Positions 12,601 to 21,855 of a stretch of DNA of 64,000 nt are shown here, in pieces (position 1 is the stretch's first letter; every line of letters begins with the position of its first letter). Where the stretch lies: the NCBI GenBank assembly GCA_902651635.1, contig CACRSC010000472.1, positions 279,047 to 343,046 of the forward strand, written 5' to 3'. The position numbers were made by a program, and so were the translations under genes. The DNA is from Mastigamoeba balamuthi. Taxonomy: Eukaryota > Evosea > Mastigamoebida > Mastigamoebidae. The notes under the pieces are model-generated. The model saw only the letters and a list, made by a program, of their open reading frames with translations. It did no database searches and was not told where the DNA came from.

Positions 12601-13215
12601 TCCTATGATCGCGAACCCTTCCTCTGCGGGGATGTCCGTGCCGACCACGCCCTGCAAGGACAGTATTTCATTTGAGTTTTGTCTTTCTCTCGTCTCCGCA
12701 ACCAAGTTCAATAGGTGACGTAGGCAAGAGGAAAAAGGACGAACTTGGGGCCAGCCGGTGCGGTTCCTGCGACCGAAGAGGACGATCGACCGCCGCGCGC
12801 TCACGCTGAATGCTACATCATCGATACCATCGCCGTTGACATCGCCGGCGACCACTGCCACGGGCCACTGCAGGAGCCAGTGGTCGCACTTGCCGATGGG
12901 GACTACAACGCCTCTGCCGTCAGCGAGCGCCCCGTCGACATCGTCGACGCCACGCACGCCGAGCGACGCGTTCAGCGGGCCGAAGACGATCCAGAACACG
13001 CAGGAGTCGGTTGCGATGACGGCGTCGGGGTGGCCGTCGCCGTCGACGTCGCCCGTGCTGATGCCGCTGCCTGTTGTGATGACGATCGAGGTGGTGTCGA
13101 CGACGGGCATGCCCACGGGGCGCACGATCTGGGTGACAGGCAAGTTGGGCCACATGGCGCCCGACGACATGGCCATGGGCAGCCAGGAGGCCAGTAGAAG
13201 TAGAGGCAGACGCAT
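9604..13215 (-). CDS. integrin-alpha-like FG-GAP receptor, copy C
   Basis: The frame is open across the whole 1203 codons, but alignment with copies A, B and F indicates that 12744-12652 is an in-frame 93-bp intron (GTTCGT...TGCAG), giving exons 13215-12745 and 12651-9604 and a product of 1172 residues. Architecture matches copy A: signal peptide (MRLPLLLLASW), thirteen FG-GAP blades with Asp-rich calcium loops plus a degenerate blade, CADG-like region, one transmembrane helix, tail NRRRGSYAPIS. Long stretches (about 10600-11500) are almost identical to copy A while the juxtamembrane part is more diverged, a mosaic pattern. Stop is TAG. If the intron is retained, a 31-residue insertion without FG-GAP character would appear after the second blade. 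Confidence 0.85.
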   Translation of the reverse strand: MRLPLLLLASWLPMAMSSGAMWPNLPVTQIVRPVGMPVVDTTSIVITTGSGISTGDVDGDGHPDAVIATDSCVFWIVFGPLNASLGVRGVDDVDGALADGRGVVVPIGKCDHWLLQWPVAVVAGDVNGDGIDDVAFSVSARRSIVLFGRRNRTGWPQVRPFSSCLRHLLNLVAETRERQNSNEILSLQGVVGTDIPAEEGFAIIGTRGRMRVSAIGDVNGDELADVAVDKVVVFGSATPALVNASAADFNGFFVAAKPRATLEGVGDVNDDGVADLALADEYSDNNRGHVTLIMGRAVFPRLVVPNRTANTTDIVGATGQSLAGVSVAGAGDVNGDSVGDLLVFATTSQYQGTMLCHLLLGTVGTWHQLVDLSSESVLLRGDPNCESAYEYSYGGAAVGDINSDGVPDFAVCQNSYSGPLCSVVYGARGAWPRSIELQQWCSQGRGFSVTAPPTNNIFVPSSGDLNGDAVPDLLLGSTRVSATSLGSNYVILGGINRTGSFEVDSVASVSVNSVPLGYALGQSISCVGDANGDSLDDFLVGSPGRDPGRSGSAFLISGTVDDPITYPIKWSLDFLCTTPGARCGSVVAGGGDVNGDGLSDFLIASDAGEGQVHVVYGSPTWYWSMEMPAVDLETPNETIASTITGDLSNATGIALTSLGDINGDGVSEVAIGVPALEVAYVVYGSASGLGLEVPLSQLSGQNGFQVTAQSFAGSDLGTSLASVDINGDGIADLAIGAPGSGAGLVFVLFGSGSNANQSSVDVSWLDGKNGFVIQGEAEGDRLGWSLSSAGDFNGDNVTDLVIGCMGSGASTPRAYVVFGRSGWWPAVVDLGRLSSTGAGTRVELPQGTPSAGSVVSSADDFNMDGVGDIALGSPDSGTAFVLFGSRQSWPSLVRWGDLHTRGFAVTAAKWSLLGRSLGSAKRRTPSTPALLVGMPNIFGIGLAYAIKGGYEPDAGPNVSSADGCCSAAVDVEYRFRLPHNVFTQPDGEVLFVYDVQPSWLQYDVTTRTFHNPMAYNNVGTMQASAKARNQRGVYVSQQWTIVIAQSLSLATENTSFECIIGSDCALPAVTVSSPGSGFFQGTVVFDAEVDGVAFGDEHNAHGTNFTTYYKSSVILTQVLRSMTFRPTSKRLSIITVVVSDNRGQHASLVLRVEMRERVVSHRAAIIATSVSCAVVAVVALAVAMSVVRNRRRGSYAPISTTSK

Positions 13216-13454
13216 GGGGCTGGTGCTTGCTGTTGTGCTGCTGTGTGGTGTTTGTTTAGAAATAAATTTGGATGAAAGGTGTCAGGTGTGGGGATCAGTG
13301 ATTCTGAGCTCAACTTCTTGCTGAGCTGGCCCCGAGCCCCAGGATATCTGCCGCGGGTGCTGATTGATTTGTAAGAGGGTTCATCTTCCAGTTTGGTGAC
13401 GGAAAGATATTTCTGTCATCCCCTGATTTATCCCAATCTCCCCCCACGGCTGTG

Positions 13455-13722
13455 TTCTGCTGCGCATCCACCCTTCAAGAACCAACAAAGATGCGGTGGG
13501 CCTCTGGCTGGAGTGGCACTGCAGCTGGGTCCCAGCAGTGCCTTTCAGGACACGTGTAGGCTGTTGCCTGTGTTGGGTGCAGTGCCTCGATCTATCTTTG
13601 ATTATGTTCACTCAGGGAGCTTGTAACTCGTTTGTCTGTCAAGCAGCCTCTGACATCTGCCTTTTTGTCCGGCAGTTGTTCTTTGGGGAGCTGAGGATCC
13701 AGCATATCAGAGAACTGTGAAG
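13455..13722 (+). pseudogene. 5' fragment of a TcdA-type gene (intron and start of exon 2)
   Basis: This segment matches the first intron and beginning of exon 2 of the complete gene at 28996-30758: CTGCTGCGCATCC..., CTTTCAGGACACGTGT, CCGGCAG|TTGTTCTTTGGGGAG are shared, with scattered substitutions and indels. Homology with the region between copy F and that gene also extends back to the copy C start codon. Coding exon 1 is not present in recognisable form, and similarity ends near 13722 where transposon-like DNA begins. It is a leftover of a block duplication that also produced copy C or copy F. Confidence 0.7.
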
Positions 13723-13739
13723 GGCCCTCATGACTGCCA

Positions 13740-14230
13740 CGAACCAAGTGGCGACGTGATGTGCTCTTACAGGCTGCTCAGACAGGCTCAGTTCGTGGCA
13801 CAGATGTACACCCAGATAGTGCAGACTACCTTTAGGACCATTTATCCTACCCAGGCTGACAAAGACAGCGGTCTTCTCTCAAATTAGGTCATCGCTGTGA
13901 CTTTTGCACATGGAGTGATAAATCTTTAGCAATGTTATTTCAGTGCTAATTTAGCACTTCAATCACTAATTTTGCACTAATTCTAGTGCTAAATAGTGCT
14001 TCATCGCTAATCTTGATTTTAGCACTATATGCAACCTAAATTCAGTGTTATTGCTTGCCTTGCTTTAATTGCTACTAATGTAAATATTTGCACTAGTAGC
14101 GATTGTAGCATTATTTTAGCAATGCAATTCCATCGAATGCATCATATGTAGCACTACCAATCGCATGTAGTGCAATTTCAGTGCATTTAGCACATTTTTG
14201 CGATTATTCATTGTTGAGCTCTCTGTCATT
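13740..14230. repeat. AT-rich segment with AGTGCTAA-type short repeats
   Basis: An abrupt AT-rich patch in otherwise GC-rich DNA. Between about 13920 and 14210 the hexamer-like word TAGCACT and its complement AGTGCTA recur many times, in both orientations (for example TTAGCACTTCAATCACTAAT, AGTGCTAAATAGTGCTTCA). It abuts transposase remains on its right, so it is plausibly the subterminal repeat zone of that element. Confidence 0.5.
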
Positions 14231-14237
14231 TTTGAAG

Positions 14238-14819
14238 TCAAATCCCTGTTTCAGCTTTTTCACTGGGGTGGTCTGGGAAAACAGGCCTCCCTGGGAATAT
14301 GACACAGGGGTTCTCACTGAGGTACCAGGCATCTAGGTTCATGATGATTGTGATGGCTGACCTCAGCAGGTCATTGCTTATCACCTTCTTCCCCTTGAAC
14401 TTCTTGCCCACGATGTTGAATCGGGACATGAAGCCCAGGTAGTGCTCTACCCTGCTTCTCCAGCACCTGTGAACTCGGTTCCACTGGCGTTCGAACCTTG
14501 TGTACTTGAGTGCAGTTCTCCTTCACCTTCCATTGACAGAGTCAAACAGAGAGGCGTGCTTGAAGGGGGTCAGCAGCTCACTGCTTAGGACACTGACATA
14601 GGCATTGTCAGCCAGCAGCCGTGTTCCTTGCAGTTCCATGCCTGGAGCTGAGCTCTGCCAGATCTTCAGGTCATGGCAAACCCCCTTGTACAACCCTTGA
14701 ACGTCCATGGGGATGCCCTGGTTGTTGACCACCACCTGGATCTTCACCACATGCCCCTTGTACTTGCCATTGTAGAACTTGTCTTGCTTCTTTCTGGGCC
14801 GTGAGATGTCAATGGCCAC
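14238..14819 (-). pseudogene. Harbinger/PIF-type DDE transposase remnant
   Basis: The minus strand reads DISRPRKKQDKFYNGK..KGHVVKIQVVV, GVCHDLKIW and LLADNAYV, which match the pattern of the DDE_Tnp_4 superfamily (Harbinger/PIF and related): an IxRP-Q-YNGK stretch, HDLxxW, and LADxxY with the second Asp. An in-frame TGA at 14525-14523 interrupts it, after which the same frame continues with RSRVEHYLGFMSRF, corresponding to the vE..G..K.RF region with the catalytic Glu. The N-terminal part is missing. It is therefore a broken transposase. AT content and codon use differ from neighbouring genes, as expected for an inserted element. Confidence 0.7.
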
Positions 14820-14829
14820 CCCAGCAGGA

Positions 14830-15560
14830 CAGAGACCTAGTGATTGTGTCTCTCAGGGCAGCAGGTATGTAGTATTCTCTCTTCTCTCTCCTCTACTTTA
14901 TTCCCACACCACACATCCTCTCTTGAAATCTTTTGGTGCTGCAGAAGCTGCAGCTTGTGCAACACCACGTCTCAGTGACAGTAAGCAGTCTAAGGATGAT
15001 GAAGAGGAGGTTGACGAGGAGATCACGGTGAAGGAATTCAAGGGCACCTCACATGCATTGGAGTCGGATAAGGAGCAGAGGAGGGCACTGCAGAAGAAGC
15101 AACAGATCTCGGCCCTTATGAAGATGTCAGTGCCAAGCCCAGTGAGGAGCATGTTTACCAGCCCTGCACCTTTGGAGAGGTCAGAGCTGGGTTCAAGGCC
15201 ATGCAGATACTGCTTGGTGGGACTCTGAACAACCTTATTATAAGGTATGAAACCCTCATCTCCTTCCTCCCTTGTTCTCTCTGCTTTAATACATAATATA
15301 CCTTTTCTAGGATGAATACCCTTACGTGTGCTGATGAGACAGGCACGCAGACCAGGGAGCTGATGCTCAGGGAGAAGCTCATGCTCGGCATTCCTGGTGC
15401 ATTTCCTTCCCTATCCTCCATTATTCTCAGTTCGAACATAACATTTGAAAATAAATAAGTCCCCAAGCTGGAGAACCCTCCTTCAGACAGGGGGCCCTAT
15501 AATGCATATCTGTGAGAATGGCAAGGCTCATTGTATTGCAGATAGAGCAGTGAACCAAGC
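14830..15560 (+). mobile_element. exon-like fragments associated with the transposon remnant
   Basis: The plus strand shows exon-like blocks with good intron borders: GCAG|GTATGT near 14863, acceptor GCTGCAG near 14943, GTATGA near 15244 and TTTTCTAG near 15310. The middle block encodes an acidic-charged stretch (DDEEEVDEEITVKEFKG) and the next (EVRAGFKAMQILLGGTL) needs a frame change near 15120, so the gene is broken. I do not recognise the protein; by position it could be the accessory ORF of the adjacent Harbinger-like element or a captured host gene piece. Confidence 0.35.
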
Positions 15561-15639
15561 TTAACAACCACCCCCCCCTGTTCATGGAGCACACTTAGTG
15601 AAGGTACGGACTCTCTTCTCTCTCTTCTTCTCTCTTACC

Positions 15640-17168
15640 ATTTTTGCACCCCACGAGGACGCTCACGCCCGCCGTTGTGTTGTCGACCAGGCGGGGGAAC
15701 GCCCTTCGGCCCATAACCACCAACACACGGCCCCTATCCTCTCTATGTGCCATCTCATTAACTGCAATGTCTGCCAGCCCATCGCCGTTGACGTCTCCCA
15801 CGCCGCGCAGAGATCCACCAGAGGTGGTTGCAACCAGAAAAACGTCGAAGTCCAGGGACGAGATGCGCTGTAGGGTCGGAGAGGCGCTCCCGGAGATCAC
15901 AGTGTTTCCCATTGTCACGTTGTCATACCCGTCGCCATTCACGTCGCCCACCCCCACAGCGTCATCAGATGTGTCGCCGATTATGGCAAACCCGTCCTCT
16001 GCGGAGATGTTCCGGTCCAGATTCCCCCTGTGGATTTCAATGTCAGTTCAAGAGAGGCGCCCATCGGGCCGATAGAAGTCGAGGGCAGTGAACCGTTGGC
16101 CATGACGACCTGTTTCGGCGCCCGTAAAGCACGAAGGCCTCTGGAGAGCTATGTCTCCTGCTGGTATAAGCCACGTCGTCGATTCGGTCACCATGACGTC
16201 GCCTGCAACAACCGTGTCGGGCGCCTCTTCCCAAAACTCGAGCTCGCTGACATTGCAAGTGACGATGGATGCGCCTCTGCCACCCCTCAGAGCTCCGTCG
16301 TCGTCGTCGACGCCGCGCACGCCGGCGGACGCGCTGAGCGGCCCAAAGACGATCCAGGTAACGCACGCTAGGGCGAGGCAAGTAACTGAGTAGTAACGGG
16401 TCCAATAACCTGAGTAATAAGTAACAGAGGGTCGATCGGAATAATTGTTACTCATCGGGAAATGCGATTTACCGATTCTATGTTCGATGGGTACAGACGT
16501 GGGTGAGAGTGTTACTCGTTGTCTGAGTCACTTCCCTCCTTGTCCAGGTCGTCAAGCACAGTGTCCTTGCATTTCTTGGCAATCTCTTGAGCCTTTGACG
16601 TGACCAGGCCATGTCGATGGCTGCGGAAGAGCTGTTCTTCACCTGCAAAAAAGTCAGAGGGGCAAGGGCAATAGAGCACCAGAGGAGAGGCGGTTGAACT
16701 GGGCATTCGTGCTGTGGTGGGCTGCCATGATGGTGTTCTGTGACGACATCAGTGTGGCTCGGAGTGCGGGTGGTTAGGTGCAGATGGTGCAAAAAAGGGA
16801 GGTGCTTGGAGAACATATCTTTGACGTGGCCCAAAATCTGAGACAATCAATTGTTTTAACCAAACGAATAACTCGATGAGTAATCCCGGCCTTTTGCTAG
16901 TAAGTAACAGGCAAAAAGCAGTAATCATTAGCCGCGCCCTAACGCACGCTGTGGTCCCGACGACAACGTCGGGGTGGTTGTCGCCGTCGACGTCTCCCGA
17001 GCCGAGGCTGGCGCCTGCGTACGGGGTGACGATCTTGTCCATCACCAGGTATCCATCTCTGAAGCCTGCTTCCAAGTCTGGCCACACAGCCCCGTTGGAA
17101 GCTGCTGGGAGCGGCAGCAACACCACCAGCAGCAGAGCGGGTGTTAGGCACACGAGGAGCCGGAGCAT
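15640..17168 (-). pseudogene. truncated copy of the 5' part of FG-GAP copy B
   Basis: Begins with a signal peptide like that of copy B (MLRLLVCLTPALLLVV) and continues with its first blades (DVDGDNHPD, then from about 15957 DVNGDGYDN and DVNGDGLAD), breaking off near 15640. Three lesions are visible: a 573-bp transposon insertion at 16369-16941, loss of one base at about 16193 in the second FG-GAP loop (CCATGACG against CCATTGACG in copy B), and extra bases at the old splice acceptor near 16025. Together with the C-terminal relic at 17400-17590 and the intervening spacer it reproduces the B/C junction, so both came from one block duplication. Confidence 0.85.
16369..16941. mobile_element. non-autonomous hAT-type DNA transposon with 8-bp target duplication
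   Basis: The insert interrupts sequence that is continuous in copy B. It is flanked by ACGCACGC at 16361-16368 and again at 16942-16949; copy B has this octamer once. The ends are inverted: TAGGGCGAGGCAAGTAA at the left, and the complement of the right end reads TAGGGCGCGGCTAATGA. Within, GAGTAA/GTTACTC words repeat near both ends, as subterminal sites do. Eight-base duplications with TAGGG-like ends are the hAT signature. A 64-codon frame on the minus strand (16706-16512) ends in a Asp/Glu/Ser-rich tail but shows no transposase core, so the copy is a deletion derivative or MITE-like element. Confidence 0.8.
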
Positions 17169-17394
17169 TGCTGAGATAGTTGTGGTGTGATGCCGGCAAG
17201 ACTGCTGCGGCGGGGTGACTCACTGGGTTTCCACCCGATGACCTTCGTCAATGGAATTAAACAAGTATCTTTCGGATGCGAACTGCCGTCCTGAGACTGG
17301 GAATCTGTTTCCTCAACGCCCTTGTGCGAGGCCACACAAATGGTCAGGCCCCTTTTTTCGCTGTGTTTTCCTGGGGAACAACTTCAGCCCTCGA

Positions 17395-17590
17395 GCAAGT
17401 ACCTGCCTACTTGCTCGAACTGCAGCGGTGGCGGTTCCGCATCATCAACGTCGCTACTGCCAGGGCGACGACAGCCACGATGGCACAGCTCGCTGAGATG
17501 GCGACGATGGTCGCCCTGTGGCTCACGATGCGCTCCCTCGTCTCGACCAGCAGCACCAATGACGCGCTGGCCCCTGTTGTCGCTGACCAC
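17395..17590 (-). pseudogene. C-terminal relic of an FG-GAP receptor (transmembrane end)
   Basis: The minus strand corresponds to the last ~60 codons of copies C/F: VVSDNRGQR, then the juxtamembrane and membrane helix and a tail, but one or more indels shift the frame immediately after DNRGQR. The 3' flank (CAACTTCAGCCCTCGAGCA) matches that downstream of copy C. Homology stops precisely at 17590, where sequence of the cysteine-rich receptor family begins on the opposite strand. Confidence 0.75.
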
Positions 17591-17810
17591 AGATTTCGGA
17601 GACAATATCACTGCACTACCCGAGGAGTGAGAGGAGGAGAGAGGATTGTTCTGCAGCCACTGTACCTGCCTTGCAGGGCACTTCTCATACAAACTGGGTC
17701 AGCGCGACACTCGAGAGCAGTGATGGAGATGGCTGCGATTGTACGTGCCAATGCAAAGACGAATTCACCGTGTTCAATTCGCAACAGAGGCACGGCCACA
17801 GGAACCCCAG
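17588..17810 (+). pseudogene. relic of two cysteine-rich receptor modules
   Basis: The plus strand reads DFGDNITALPEE, a stop, then in another frame CSHCTCLAGHFSYKLGQRD, which aligns with the module CGDNITALNEECDGG...CTCDPGHFPYPLGQRD of the receptor at 18557. It continues with DGDGCDCTCQCKDEFTVFN, similar to the following module (DGGEGCDQGCQCSAGYTAFN). Several cysteines are lost and the intron between the modules is deleted. The left edge coincides with the AG of the module's splice acceptor. Confidence 0.6.
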
Positions 17811-17814
17811 ACGC

Positions 17815-18160
17815 GGCCACGAGCTCAGAGATCCTCACTTGCGACTCGCGCTCGAGCTGCTCCACGTGCTTTGCTCTCTGTGCGATGGCCTTCTCGAGTG
17901 ACGTGATGCGCTCAGTCCTTCTCGGCGGCCGCGCTGGCGCTGGCGAGCTCAGACTTGAGGCTCTCGACGCTCTCCAGCGCCGCCGCGTGCGACTGGCCAG
18001 ACGCTCCGACTGAGGCGTGAGTTCGCCGACCTTGGCGTGCAGGCTGTCATTGACGCCTGCGTCTCCGCGATGGCATGGTCCTTCTCCACGCTCTTCAGCG
18101 ACTGAGCGGCGACCTCCTCCTTAGGCCGCTGGGCCTCCGCAGCTACAATTCTCAAGCATA
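17815..18160 (-). pseudogene. possible coiled-coil protein fragment
   Basis: Minus-strand frames contain heptad-like charged stretches (EQLERESQVRISEL; AQRPKEEVAAQSLKSVEKDH) split between frames. This suggests a decayed piece of a coiled-coil gene. No family recognised and coding origin is uncertain. Confidence 0.25.
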
Positions 18161-18556
18161 GTTGGTGCTTAAGTTCCCCCACCGGTACCAATACTAGCAC
18201 AAGTCTGGAGTAATTCTGAGACAAACCCGATCGGGTTCAAAACAAGGGGGAACTGTGAAAATGGATGCCCATGGGGAGTGTGGTGCGGATAATGCGTTTG
18301 CCTTAATTTAATCGGAGTGTAATTGCATTTTACCTCCGCCAGTCGAACTTGTCACGGCGCCGATCGGGCCAAATACGAACGACGAAATCAAGCACCACGG
18401 GCATTGGCGAGCACTTTTGTCTGAGATGCGCAGCGAACTTGCGGCGACTTGATTTGGAAAAATATGTAGGCAGTACTATTCGCGGCACTGAATCAATGCC
18501 TGTTCTGGGCTGTGCATTAATCGCAGTACCATCATCACAGCCAAAAAAAAAACAAA
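18161..18556. promoter_or_regulatory. upstream region of the first cysteine-rich receptor
   Basis: About 400 bp without a supported gene; AT-richer near 18240-18340 and ending in CCAAAAAAAAAACAAA directly before the ATG at 18557. The A-run upstream of the start could be part of the promoter or 5' UTR. Confidence 0.35.
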
Positions 18557-21423
18557 ATGGCAGAGCAAGCCATCCTTCTTTCGGCCCTGCTTGTACTGAG
18601 CGCCGCGCCGCTGGGGGTGCTATGCCAAAAAGGAGAAGACGACGCCTGCACGGGGCACGGGTCTGAGGCGTACGACAAGATCGACGACCCCGATTCGATA
18701 TTGCTGGCCCCCACCTTCTTCACCAGCACAACTCCCCCGCAGCCACTGTGCGGCGGCGAGACAAAGGGTACTCTCCATTTCGCGAGCCGCACCTCAAACG
18801 TGCCTGCCACGCAAGGGGTCTACCAGGTGCAGTGGGTGCAGCTGTTCACGCCGCCGCAGGTGCCGTGGAAGTTCACACGGGTGTGCATCGCCCTCGCCCT
18901 GAAAAAGAACCCGAAGAACGTGTCGCTGCCCTACACCGTCGAAGTGCACGGCTCTGTGGGGACATACCCCGTAATGCTAGACATCAAGTGGCCCCTCTTC
19001 GAGCCGGACGAGAGGCTGTCGTCAGCGGGATTCTCAGCGCGCGTCACGTACACGCCGCCAAGCACGGACGCTGATAACGCCTCTGAGTTTGCCTATCAAT
19101 GGGTGTCGATTGACGTCGACAGCGCAGACGCTCCTTTGGGTACCCAGTGGCATTCATCGCTCTTACCGGGGATCTCCTGACAGCACCCGTCACAATTGCT
19201 TTGGGGGCGCAGTTGCGTGGGACCAGGGCGTGTTTGTGGGAGTGCAGTGGTGGACGTGCGGTGCTGGGGTGGCGCTGGTCGGTGTCCAGAGACCAAACCG
19301 AATTGGACGGCTGAACGTGGAAAACGAGGATGGAGACTGGTACCCGCACCACGACGTTGACGCCGTTGCCATACGCACAGTGGGCCACAACTACAGTCCG
19401 TCAAATATCGGCGCTAGTTCAGAGGGTCACGCCTCACTGATTGTTGCCACATCCAGGCGGTGTTCCACCAGCGTGGTCGTGCGACTTAGCCAAGTACAAC
19501 GACGGGGTGTGCGACTGCGGGTGCGGCACGAGCGACATCGACTGTAGCAGGAACTTTGATAAGGTCAACGGCTGCAACCCCGGCGAGACCTGCAACCACA
19601 TGGGCAGATGCATCCGTGCGCGTTTGTCGGACATCATCATCCGCTCATTCCTTAATTCGCAGTTCTGGGCTGGGAGAATGGCCCGTGCACAGCAGCAAAC
19701 TATTGGCACTACGACGGTTGCCAGTGCGACTGTGGAGGTGCCCCAGACCCAGACTGTTTCGATGGCAACGCGCCTCTTTACGTGTGCTCGTCCAACCGTA
19801 CGCGGCCTGTGTGTAACTTCAGGTCAGATACAGGGACCACCTCCTGTGATGGTACTGTTCACCACCGGAATGAACACTCGGTCTCACTCTGCCATTTCGG
19901 TAGAGGTGTGGTTGTGTGCACCAGAGAGGTACAACGACTCCGTGATCTGCGACTGCGGCTGCGGCACACCGGATCCCGACTGTGACGACTGGGACAGGAA
20001 CACCACGTGCCCTGGAAACGTCCACTGCTACAACGATGTCTGCTCAGGTGACATACATTTCTGTGCGCTCATCAGTTCTAATAACGTGTCAAGCTCCAAG
20101 GCAATGGACCTGCCAGCTCTCGTGGTACAATTCTTCAGACGGCTGTGACTGCGAGTGCAACGCGTACGACCCTGACTGCGACTCCAGTGGCACACAGGCT
20201 TCTTATTGCAAGACTGCTGAGGTCTGCGATTACAACGGCCACTGCGTCGCAACTGGTACGTCGTGTGGTTGCTACACCACTGCATGACTGACAGACAATC
20301 CGACCCATGCAGGATGCGGGAACAACAGAGCAGAAGGCTGGACAACCCCGAAGGAGGAGTGTGACGGTGGCGAGGGATGCACAAAGTGCAAGTGCGACAA
20401 GGGCTTCTACGCGAAGAACCCCCTGCGGTCTGGCTGTGAGCCACGTGCGAGAAACAGAGCCATTGCCGCCAATTGTCTCACTCATCGCAGATTGTGGAGA
20501 CAATATAACTGCTCTGAACGAAGAGTGCGACGGGGGCATGTTCTGCAGAGTCAACTGCACGTGCGACCCGGGACATTTCCCATACCCACTTGGGCAACGA
20601 GACATGTTCTGCACAGGTATTCTCCTGGTCGCCACTATCTTAGGATTCACCTCCTCCGAGGATGCGGAAATGGGTATGTCGATCCGGAGCACAACGAGAG
20701 CTGTGATGGCGGAGAGGGGTGCGACCAAGGGTGCCAGTGCAGCGCGGGATACACGGCTTTCAATCCGCCGCAGAATCACTGCCACGCCATATCCGAGTCC
20801 AACAGGAAGAAGGTCATCATAGGAAGCAGCGTGGGCAGCACTGCCGGCGTCATTCTTGTGGTTGCTATCATCTGCGCCCTGCTCTATGCGTGAGTATCAT
20901 TCCAGATTGGTTCCTTTCATTCATAATGTCTTTAGGAGGAAAGTGAAGTACGGGCCAAGGAAGCTCAACGTTCCGCTTGAAATCGGCAACAGCCAGCCTT
21001 CCTTTGCTCCAGTAGATTCGATCGGGATGCTGTCTGATATGAGTGACGCCAGCGGCAACATTATCCCGGGTACGATACTCCCTGCTGTCGTCCCACTTCG
21101 TACGGACTCTTAGACAGAACCAAACAGGCTCTCCTGGCAACGCGATGTCGTACATTCATCCGAGTATGAACCCCTCCCTGTCGCACGTGGTGGCATCTCC
21201 AAGCTCCGTCAACTACTCGCCCAGTTCTGCGCAGTCGCCGGGCACCGCTGGACTCGGCACAGCATCGGGGACCAAACAGTCAGACTCAGGGTCCGCCGAC
21301 ATGACGCAAGTCATTCCACCGCCAGCAGCAGCGACTGTGCAGAGCCTCATTCTCGACCCTTTGCACGGGGAGACAGCCTCGATTGACCGCCTCCCGGTCA
21401 GTGAATGCCTCACTGCTCCATAG
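18557..21423 (+). CDS. cysteine-rich modular transmembrane receptor, copy 1
   Basis: Twelve exons; introns at 18768-18815, 19140-19212, 19396-19456, 19616-19662, 19852-19903, 20048-20093, 20256-20312, 20445-20490, 20617-20660, 20890-20935 and 21070-21127 give 763 codons exactly (762 residues). Order: signal peptide; an N-terminal domain of ~260 residues (VQWVQLFTPP, VGVQWWTCG) that I do not recognise; four short modules of pattern CDCxCxxxDPDC; three modules of pattern EECDGGxxCxxCxCxxG resembling DUF4215-type Cys-rich repeats; a membrane helix (AGVILVVAIICALLYA); and a Ser/Pro-rich cytoplasmic tail. Each module sits on one exon bounded by phase-1 introns. Ten of eleven introns are phase 1. 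The adjacent gene at 21856 is a full-length paralogue. Likely a cell-surface receptor; ligand unknown. Confidence 0.85.
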
Positions 21424-21855
21424 TAGTGTCATCTCGATGAAGTGCAAAAATGAACCATTTCCTTTTTTCATTTTTCTGTGACTCGTCATCAAAAATGACT
21501 TACCGGATTCAAGCACCGAGTTTTGCCAATGCCCACTCCCATCTCATTTACCTAAATTTGTTCGTGGCGGGAAATGCGCCAGTCCCGAAGATGTTCCATT
21601 TCACATTGCCCAAAAACGGAAACATCGAATTTTGAATGTCCTGCCTGCGGTTGCAGGGGATAACCTCTCATCCTCGGATAATTGCTCTGTTCCGCGAGAG
21701 ATCGAACACCGGTGATCCTCCACAGGTGATGATGCATCGGCGCCGTACATAGCTTTTGCGTGATAGTTTGGGGAATGAAAAGTTAGGGTGGCGTATTGTT
21801 CTCGGGTGCCCTGTTCTCGGCATTTATTTAAAGCACGGGGCCAGCAACACTGCCA
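21424..21855. promoter_or_regulatory. intergenic between the two cysteine-rich receptors
   Basis: A 432-bp spacer, AT-rich at 21440-21640, holding the 3' UTR of copy 1 and the promoter of copy 2 (TATTTAAAG at about 21825-21833, about 25-30 bp before the ATG, resembles a TATA box). No gene seen. Confidence 0.4.

Noticed and set aside
1154-13215. Bacterial contamination or recent bacterial transfer as the source of the FG-GAP genes
   Set aside because: All copies share a spliceosomal-type intron at the same codon and the region is interleaved with intron-rich eukaryotic genes.
16360-16950. Mutator-like interpretation (10-bp duplication AACGCACGCT with AGGGCG ends)
   Set aside because: Possible by letter, but the empty site in copy B and TAGGG termini fit an 8-bp hAT duplication with the extra matches explained by TIR symmetry; kept as the alternative to test.
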